A stretch of 64,000 nt of DNA, taken from NCBI RefSeq assembly GCF_026151205.1, contig NC_087074.1, positions 14,694,667-14,758,666 of the forward strand, read 5' to 3'. How positions within the stretch are numbered: position 1 is the first letter of the stretch; each line of letters opens with the position of its first letter. Of the stretch, positions 56,211 to 64,000 are shown piece by piece. The notes under the pieces were generated by a model. That model had not been told where the DNA came from, did not search any database, and saw only the letters and a list, made by a program, of their open reading frames with translations. The stretch is from Bolinopsis microptera. Its lineage: Eukaryota > Ctenophora > Tentaculata > Lobata > Bolinopsidae. The position numbers were made by a program, and so were the translations under genes.

Positions 56211-59200
56211 AAAGAACTAGAGCATATGTGACACTTTCTGTAATGTTGCATCAGTTGATGAGAATCTCGCAAAATCCTGTTAATAGCAGGATTTCTTTAA
56301 TTAATATCCCGGGAAAGCTAGACATAGTACCACTGGTGTCCTTACTTGAGAATGAAGCAGAAGAGTGTCCCAGGGTGATAATCTTCGAAAACTCGTTGGT
56401 TGACTGCGGATATAGATATTTAGAATTCATGCAGGTAAAAATGGTTATTTGCCAGCATATATACAATTAATATGATTGATTGTGCACATACTTAAGGGGG
56501 GGGGGGACAATGGATATTTTTTTGTGAAACTTGATTTCGAGATAGCAGTTGACCAACAAACTAGGACCAGTGACCAAACTTTTGAGGGGGTCCCGGACCC
56601 CAACCGCCAAACTGTGCCCGCGGGGCAGCCACGCCCATATTTGGTTCAAATTAGGCCCAATTTAGCCAAATACCCTGAGCATGCCCAAAACCCAGATTTT
56701 AGGTGCTCTACTTGTAGCTAGTGGTCTCCTGAACTCGTATATGAAATTTCATCAAGATTGGACAAAAAATGACTGAGTTATGGGCCAAAAACCATATGCC
56801 CATATTTGGGCATACGCACCAAATTTGGTAGATTTCGTCCCATAAATTGGGCAAATATCAATATTTTTGATTGAAACTTACTTTATAAGAAAGGTAAGCC
56901 TAAACTACATATTCTCTGTAAGTTATAGCTTTATATCTGGTTAAATGTGGATACTAAGGCGAAAAAACCACAAAAAATGAACTAAATTGCCTGTATCTTG
57001 GATCGCGATATTCGCGGAATTGATCTCATTAAAATTGTAACAACTCAATCAGTTTTCAAAATTTTTCCATGAAATTTTGGGAATCGACTCGAAATCGCAT
57101 TTCCACCTTATTTTGAGAACAGATTTTTGATTTAGGCCTCCAAAAAAATTTGGCGGCCAAATTCCAAAATTCTCCCGGAAAAATTCAGAATTTGGCCGCC
57201 AAATTTTTTTTGAGTCCTAAATCAAAAATTCGTTCTCAAAATAAGGTGGAAATGCGACTTCGAGTCGATTCCGAAAATTTCATGGAAAAATATTGAAAAC
57301 TGATTGAGTTGTTACAATTTTAATGAGATCAATTCCGCGAATATCGCGAACCAAGATACAGGCAATTTAGTTCATTTTTTGTGGTCTTTTCGCCTTAGTA
57401 TCCACATTTAAACAGATATAAAGCTATGACTTACAGAGAATATGTAGTTTAGGCTTACCTTTCTTATAAAGTAAGTTTCATTCAAAAATATTGATATTTG
57501 CTCAATTTATGGGACGAAATCTACCAAATTTGGTGGGTATGCCCAAATATGGGCATATGGGTTTGGCCCATAAATAACTCAGTCATTTTTTGTCCAATCT
57601 TGATGAAATTTCATATACGAGTTCAGGAGACCACTAGCTACAAGTAGAGCACCTAAAATTTGGGTTTTGGGCATGTTGAGGGTATTTGGCTAAATTGGGC
57701 CTAATTTGGACCAAATATGGGCGTGGCTGCCCCGCGGGCACCGTTTGGCGGTTGGGGTCCGGGACCCCCTCAAAAGTTCGGTCACTGGTCCTAGTTTGTT
57801 GGTCAACTACTATCTCGAAATCAAGTTTCACAAAAAAATATCCATTGTCCCCCCCCCTTAAATAATTCATTTTATGGCCACATGTTTAGCTTATATGGGA
57901 TATAAAATATTGAAGACTGACATAACCATTTAACTTGTTCATACTTAAACTTGTTAAACTGTTGTTTAAAAATTTCTTTTTGTGCCGGATTATCAGCATT
58001 TAAACCATCTACCGACTTAACTAAAGTTAACTGTGTACGGAACTCATTATTTACCAATTACCAGTGACATTTTCTTAATTTCAGGCACTCAAAAAGGATC
58101 CGAGGAAAATTAGTCTTGTTGAAGTATTTCACTCCCAGATACCAGACAGTAAACAGGAAGAAATAGCGGCTGATCTAATGAATATCAATGGGCGTATCAA
58201 ATTCGTCATAGCTACAAGTGCCTTATCTATGGGATTTGATGCAGCAGGTATGTACTATGTTTGGCACCAAGTATATCGAAGACTATTTTAAACACCTTTA
58301 AACAGTCTATTTCAAACAAATGGATTCTCTGTGTTAAACACGGTTAATAGTAAATTTGATAAAAATGTATATTCTTTAGGGATCCAATACGTCATCCATT
58401 CGAAAATGGCTCGTACGGCAGAGGATTTCATCCAGATGATTGGTGGGTAATGTGAAACAATTAAGTTATTTGTAATAATTTTATAGAGCGCTCTGCACAT
58501 ATACCTCTATTAAAGGTTTAACGAGCTTAATTGTCTTAAACGTTGCTTTTTAATCTCAGGTCGGGCTGGGAGAAGTGCAAATCTAAAGGCGATATGTATT
58601 GTATTTACGCACAACAAGACCAGGGATATGGACGGAGAGTGTCTTATGTACCGCGACCAGAATGGAACTTGCCGTAGGATAATACTTTCTGGTACCTTTA
58701 AAGGTAAAACAGCTCCACGTAGTCCTACAATTGAAAAAGTAATTCAATATCCTTTATTAGTTGGCAAATACTTTAAGTTCTCCAACGGCATTTGAAATCA
58801 CAAATTTTAGCCATTTCAATGCGATGACATAAATGTCATCAGGGGTACTCAAGCTGCATGACAACGTTTATAACGATACTTGCTGCGATGTTTGCAGACC
58901 TTCCCAAGACCCACTCATTCAAAGACTCCGGGAACGGAATAACAAGCAGAGGAGGTCGGATGTAGACATGCGTGAGTACTGAGTACTTAGTACCGAATGT
59001 TTTAAATCACATGTAATATTTGTAACGTTCATGCCTAAACTGTGCTTTTTTGCTTTTATCGAAAAGTAATGATAACAACAACAACAATTTAACTTTGTGC
59101 TCCTGCGAGTGGTGAAGAATCAGCAATATCAGTCATAATATTTCCAGAACCTAGACGCACAGTGACGAAAGAAGATAGGGAGTTCTTTGCAAAAGCGTTA

Positions 59201-59389
59201 GCATGCCAGCTGACGTCCTATAGTGACAACAGACCCTTTCTGGACTGTGAACTCACGGAAGGAGTCATTAAACTTCTCACAAATGAATGCGGACATATTT
59301 TTAATTTGGAAGATATTGAAGGAATCGTGCCAGGACTGAGTGACAGGGTGAAGAGGGACATACTAGTTATAACTAACGATATATTTTAA
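56211..59389 (+). CDS. C-terminal half of a RecQ-like (SF2) DNA helicase
   Basis: Exons: 56211-56434, 58085-58247, 58380-58442, 58560-58702, 58843-58971, 59148-59389 (stop TAA). All phases match. The first part has CPRVIIFENSLVDCGYRYLE (start of the helicase C lobe). Then come VFHSQIPD, IATSALSMGFDAAGIQYVIH (motif V) and QMIGRAGR (motif VI). A RecQ-type zinc region follows with CLMYR, CRRIILSGTF and CCDVC, and a 90-residue C-terminal tail. Motifs 0-IV with the Walker A and DExH boxes are not found between 55.7 and 56.2 kb or further left on this strand. The gene is therefore 5' truncated, rearranged, or its N-terminal exons are missing. A 1.36-kb palindromic element fills the first intron. 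RecQ-like genes also occur within mobile elements of invertebrates, so cellular or transposon origin is open. Confidence 0.8.
56496..57857. mobile_element. 1362-bp near-perfect palindrome flanked by TTAA
   Basis: The left end starts with about ten G and ACAATGGATATTTTTTTGTG. The right end is its reverse complement ending in a C-run. The arms (about 680 bp each) match almost throughout, meeting at about 57177 (CAAATTCCAAAATTCTCCCG / GAATTTGGCCGCCAAATT). TTAA lies directly outside both ends (56492-56495, 57858-57861), as in TTAA-targeting transposons (piggyBac or Kolobok type). There is no transposase. Mirrored frames of 78-81 codons in the arms are not genes. It lies in an intron of the RecQ-like gene. 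Confidence 0.92.
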
Positions 59390-59412
59390 GTAACCTCGTC
59401 TCAATTTTCGTT

Positions 59413-61332
59413 TATGGACACGTTCATTTGAGTTTGAGGATATTGGTAAATATAAGTGACCCTATTAAAAGGCACAGTGTAGTTGACTTTGTCACACTAT
59501 GAAATTACACAAACCCTTGATGGTTAGGATAATCGTCTCATCCTCTAGGTTAACTTTGTCACATAACGATATCTTAATCAGGTGATAAGATATCGCTTAA
59601 ATACGGCCGGCACGGAAATGGTTACATTGTCACCTTTTAAACATGTGACGGAGTAAATATGGACCCCTTGCTGCCGTTTTTGACCAAATTTTTGAGTGTC
59701 CAGTTGATTGGATGGGTACATATGACTATTACCTACATATTTGACAACTTTTTTCGTTAGATGGTGCACTCAGGTTTACTCTGTCACACATTTAAGAAAA
59801 TATGTAAAGAATGTTTAGGGCACCCTGACAAGCAATGCTGAGTAGTGTAGGTTTATTTGATGGCCTGGAAGTGCTAGGAATTGTTATTATATCATATAGT
59901 CGTAAGGGATTAAAATACAGAAGGCACAAACACGTTTACTTTGTCACATAATCTTGATGATATCTGAACATGTGTGAAATTGAACAAATAATGATATACC
60001 AGCTTAAACCCCTTATATTACGCACTATGGATCAAACAACACTGCTAGTGCTAGTACCATGCACCAGTCACACAAATCATTATCGGGTGGTGATATGTTA
60101 ACAGTGTCACAATTAAACTACCGCAACATGATCAAAAATAGGGTAATTTCGTCACAAAAAAATATTATAACTCTGTTAGCTCCTTGCTGGCAAAATCACT
60201 AGTTTATCGACAATTTGTTGATGATAAAGTTACATAGTATTCTAATAGAGGTGTAGTTCTTCAAAATAGGGGCAAGACATGTTTACTTTGTCACATCAGT
60301 TATTATAAGAGTTAGGTAATCGTCATCAGATTAACAGATCTTTTTCGTAGTTTGGATCGATTTATATAGGCAATAAAGCACCCTATGACAATTTTAACAC
60401 ACTATCTTGAAATTGTTGGGGCAGGAAAAGTTAATTTTGTCACATTTTTAGTGACTTTGACAAATTTAACCTAAAATTGTTAAACTTGAGCTCTGATGTT
60501 CTGGACAATATTCTACCAATTTTTTTTCTTAAAGAATGTTGAATTCTAATAGAGTTATAGAATATATAGATCTTCAAAATAGGGGCAAGACATGTTTACT
60601 TTGTCACATCAGTTATTATAAGAGTTATTATAAGAGACTATTTCATTCTATAATCATGGTTTTTAACCTATTTACGATTTCGTATCATTTTTTGTGACAA
60701 TGTAAACATCAACTGATCTTAACTTGCATCAACTACATTGTCATCATATAAAGTTTTCCCGCCATTCAAACCAAAATCAGATATAAATAATTCGCCCAAA
60801 ATTTAAAATTCCATATATTGTGACAGAATTAACCTTATTTCCCAATAACCAAGTGCCTGTATTAGCTAACTATTCGAAAAAAACATATTTTAGGGCTATG
60901 ATTGGTAGATCAACCATCAAATAATGAGTTAAAAGGGTTTTGAGGACACCTCACAGTAGAATAGAGGTATGGTATTCTGAGTGTGACAAAGTTTCCCGAA
61001 TATTGCCTTGTAACCGTTCGATCCGTGCCCTTTAACCAATGTTGTATCATAATTGTTAGATTGACCTAATCTACTATATTTCAGACCAAGGAATGATAAT
61101 TAGACAACTGCAGTTAACTAAGTCACACAAAATGTGACATTTGAAACATTATAGTGCCTAACAACAATAGATTTTCTTTCTGAGCAGTGCATATGGGAGT
61201 ATGGGTTACGTGGCTAATGTTCAGAACTTCTGAACGTGATAGGTTAATAAATGCCCAAATTAAGCCACTATCGTCGAAAACGCTATTATTTTTGTTTACC
61301 AATATCCTCAAACTCAAATGAACGTGTCCATA
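59413..61332. mobile_element. 1.9-kb TIR element with repeated TTTACTTTGTCACA motifs
   Basis: Inverted ends: TATGGACACGTTCATTTGAG then TTTGAGGATATTGGTAAA at 59413, and its reverse complement ending at 61332. It begins 24 bases after the RecQ-like stop codon. Inside, the motif (T)TTACTTTGTCACA or its variants recurs at least ten times on both strands. A block starting CTTCAAAATAGGGGCAAGAC is duplicated (about 60258 and 60572). No coding frame was seen. Confidence 0.8.
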
Positions 61333-61828
61333 TCGCAAAATAGCGGAGACCTAATCATGAGTCAACCGGTGAATTACACATTTGTTTGGATATATTATAA
61401 ATCATATGTTCAAATTGAATGTATACTTACTTAATGGTAATTAATTAAATAAGACATTTTGGAGAAACTATTTAGATTGAGGATTTTAGATTAAGTTCAA
61501 ATAATATATTAAATCTTGTATGCTCAAATACGTTGAGCCCAAATTCTGCACAGTACGTTTTTTACAGTGTTATTAAAGTCTATTTCTGGCAACAGGGGTA
61601 TGGATCCTTTGTTTACCTTTGATACATTTTCAGTTCGGTCCATAAATTAAAACTTGATTACTACCTTGAGTTAACATATTTGTGTAATGTATAGTGTATA
61701 CTGCACTGTATATTATATAAATATAATACAATTGATTAATATAGAAGATTTCAATAGAAAAAGGTTCAGGTATTTAAATAAGAAAGAAATGTGTTATAAT
61801 TCTTAAATTCGTAAAATTATGAACTTAC

Positions 61829-61912
61829 ATAGTGTTGTGACAGTAAGCGGAGTAGTCTAGAAGCTTTCTTGAGGTTGTCTTGTGTATACTGTACTCGTTG
61901 AACAGAATTCAG
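61829..61912 (-). CDS. Isolated coding exon, unknown gene
   Basis: The acceptor TCTATTTCAG and a strong donor (CACTAT|GTAAGT) frame 84 bases in phase 0 that read LNSVQRVQYTQDNLKKASRL then LRLLSQHY, a likely helix. If it belongs to the same minus-strand gene as 55973-56032, then the RecQ-like gene is nested in its intron. No connecting exon has been found. Confidence 0.5.
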
Positions 61913-62054
61913 CTGAAATAGAAAGAGGGTTAAACTGAGTAGAATAATAATGCGTTGATAAAGACGTTGATAGTTGATAAACCTGATTGTTCCACTGTAC
62001 AAATATGCAAAAACATACATTTTGACGACGGAATCTCGTCGAACCATAGTAAAT

Positions 62055-62150
62055 ACAGTTATATGCCATCTGCAAAGCTACAGTAAAATGTAAAACACGG
62101 CGGAGCTATTGAGGCCAACGTATACCAACTGATGTTTGGCCCGCCCTTAT
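62055..62150 (-). mobile_element. Mariner-like MITE terminal fragment
   Basis: ATGCCATCTGCAAAGCTACA, AAAACACGGCGGAGCTATTG and AGGCCAACGTATACC...TTTGGCCCGCCC match the left end of the 28451-29215 element in reverse orientation. Confidence 0.75.
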
Positions 62151-62532
62151 TATATACATTCATCAAGTACCAACTCACGATAAACAACGCGACTAAATGA
62201 TCACAATATTTAACTATGAAGTGGACACCTTATTCGCCCGGAATATAGTTGTTGAATGTACGGGGCAGATTTAAGCGCCAAATATTGCGTGTAAATAATT
62301 GTATGTACATTATATGACACACCTTGGTAAAGCGGATTAGTTAGTATGCTTGCTTATAGCCTTTTATGAACGATATTCCACTCATGTCCTGTTTACGTCT
62401 GTAACTATGGCGACGGGGACGGGTTACTAAGGAGAATTATGCAATTATATCATATATGAAGGAGAAGGTTGGACAGTGTTGCCAAGTTGGGCTGGGTTTA
62501 GATGTTAGAGTGATTACAACGATTTTAGGATC

Positions 62533-63028
62533 AAGTTCATTTTTATTCATTTCGTTCATTTCATGAACCAAGGGATTATTTGGCACTTCTGAGAGACTGA
62601 ACATGTTAGTTCACATGCCCATTGCCCCTCTACCATAACAGATCAATTTTAAGTCAGTCCAGGCATAACTACTGCCCAAAAGCCTGTTCCAAATTTGTCT
62701 CAATCCAGTTCCAAAATCTCAACTACTCTGAAACCAAAATGGGACATTGCCCTTAGAGCCCTTTCTGAGCATGCTAGAGCCTCCAAACTTTTCAGGAATA
62801 CTCCTAGTATCAATACCAATCGATTCTGATTGATTTCAACTCATTTCAGGCGATTTTATGGAAAGTTCATTTTTGTTCATTTCGTTCATTTCATGAACCA
62901 GGGGATCATTTGGCACTTCTGATCAGTGACTGAACATGTTAGTTCCCATGCCCCTTATACCAGATCAATTTTAAGTCAGTCCAGGCATAACTACTGCCCC
63001 AAAAGCCTGTTCCAAATTTGTCTCAATT
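62533..63028 (+). repeat. Pair of about 165-bp direct repeats
   Basis: Copy 1, about 62533-62705, and copy 2, about 62872-63028, both run from AAGTTCATTTTT(A/G)TTCATT, through TTCATGAACCA, to CCTGTTCCAAATTTGTCTCA. Identity is about 90% by eye. The spacer is about 165 bp and no coding sequence is seen. Confidence 0.85.
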
Positions 63029-63089
63029 CTGTCTTACTGTTCCAAAATATCGGATTCATGAACTCTTAGGTTTACTATTCTGTGTGTGT

Positions 63090-63275
63090 GTGTGTGTGAC
63101 TGTGAGTGTAACCACTATAATTAGCATTGCTTCGATTGAAGCACGGTTAGAGCCGCGCGCACGTGTAGACGGTGGAGTTACTGGGCACAGTAACCCTCAG
63201 ACTGGGTGGCGCCCAGCCTTTCATTTCACCGAATGTCTATGTTAATGATAATTATAGCCTGGGGTCGCCAGTAAC
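63090..63275. repeat. GT microsatellite followed by a hairpin module
   Basis: A (TG)n run at about 63081-63098 precedes a copy of the module found at 48.7-50.4 kb: GACTGGGTGGCGCCCAGCCT, TTTCACCGAATGTCTATGTT and AATTATAGCCTGGGGTCGCC at 63195-63273. Confidence 0.7.
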
Positions 63276-64000
63276 AGGAAAGTGTGGAGTATTGGTTATA
63301 TGTGTGAGTAAGGGCCAATTGTAAACATGTAGGTGGACAAATATTTGTTATGACTAACGATATAATCTGCCGTACACATTAAGAGATTGTAACAATTACC
63401 CTCAATTTAACATGTTACCTGATTAAGAGATAATCTATGCTATGTATAGGTCACGTTCCCTGATTTCTAAAGCCGCTCTCAATTACTATCTGTAATTTGA
63501 CCCTGGAAATGTAACTAATTGAACAAATGGCAGATAATATTAATGATAAAATATAATATCGAGCTTGGAGGGGTTAATCAAAAGAAGCTATCAAATAAAG
63601 TGAATTGTTAAATGAATGTACTTAATTTAAAAAATAAAATAACAACCTTTATCCTATAAGTATAATATAATATGAAGATCGTCGAGCTTTGAGAACTGAG
63701 AAGTGAAGAAGTCTACCATCTTGCAGATGAAACTATATGAAACACAATCGAGTTTATGAATTAATTCTTCGATTTATCGATCCGCTCGTCTTAATATTAT
63801 CTCTCTATCTAAAATTATCGAGTTAAGGTTTAAAAAGCAACTGTCGAAATTGTAAGTATTTCATGATAAATCATAGCTCAAGATGGCTAATCTAGTTATT
63901 CTAGCCGCCACATTAACAAATACTTAATACTTATTCATGGCAAACTCTAAACAAATAAATTGAATATTCGCATAAAATCGGAACTTTTGTCTTAGTATTA
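63276..64000. other. Right edge, no feature seen
   Basis: AT-rich DNA to the window edge. No exon-like frame, RNA gene or repeat of note was recognised. Confidence 0.4.

Noticed and set aside
56476-57870. Pair of mirrored 78-81 codon frames as a duplicated gene
   Set aside because: They are the two arms of the TTAA-flanked palindrome. The frames are low in coding character and have no splice context.
57940-58022. Minus-strand exon reading SVDGLNADNPAQKEIFKQQF
   Set aside because: The text looks coding, but the acceptor is weak and no phase-matching neighbour exists. It is antisense to the helicase intron. I left it out of the features.

Overview
The window is AT-rich animal nuclear DNA. Genes are split by GT-AG introns, decayed LINEs and DNA-transposon copies are frequent, and there are minisatellites and long poly-G/poly-C runs. 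Double-PHD, papain/C-type-lectin, rhodopsin-type GPCR and RecQ-like genes point to an invertebrate metazoan. The repeat families would suit a cnidarian, but the sequence alone does not settle the species. All gene models come from reading frames, splice sites and intron phase by eye, with no alignment or transcript data.

Left part (1-13 kb): after a hairpin-repeat cluster and a reverse-transcriptase relic, a plus-strand gene (about 1.7-6.7 kb) encodes a Gln-rich nuclear protein ending in a KAT6/DPF-type double PHD finger without a MYST acetyltransferase domain. A minus-strand gene (8.3-13.0 kb, 11 exons) encodes a secreted papain-family protein with the order signal peptide, I29 propeptide, C1 peptidase, C-type-lectin-like domain, CCP/sushi domain and Asp/His-rich repeats. 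Its usual catalytic Asn position reads Gly.

Middle part (13-38 kb): gene-poor repeats and a LINE relic, then a minus-strand coiled-coil gene (19.3-32.9 kb). Its large intron (20.7-27.8 kb) hosts two opposite-strand genes: a single-pass membrane protein that resembles transmembrane adaptors (short ectodomain, CxxC next to the membrane, many Tyr motifs), and a class A GPCR. Three consecutive coiled-coil exons are each exactly 132 nt. Upstream on the minus strand lies a 449-residue basic/acidic protein gene (33.9-35.5 kb) and a short, frameshifted first exon (37.4 kb).

Right part (38-64 kb): a mosaic of transposon copies (mariner-like and other MITEs, LINE tails, a 1.36-kb TTAA-flanked palindrome, several TIR elements). 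Embedded in it are a minus-strand gene of unknown function (43.8-47.6 kb and probably beyond), isolated minus-strand exons at 52.1, 56.0 and 61.9 kb, and a plus-strand RecQ-like helicase that has only its C-terminal half here.

Several independent single-base frame problems in otherwise convincing exons (27.8 kb, 37.5 kb, perhaps 44.2 kb) suggest residual indel errors or variant alleles in the assembly.
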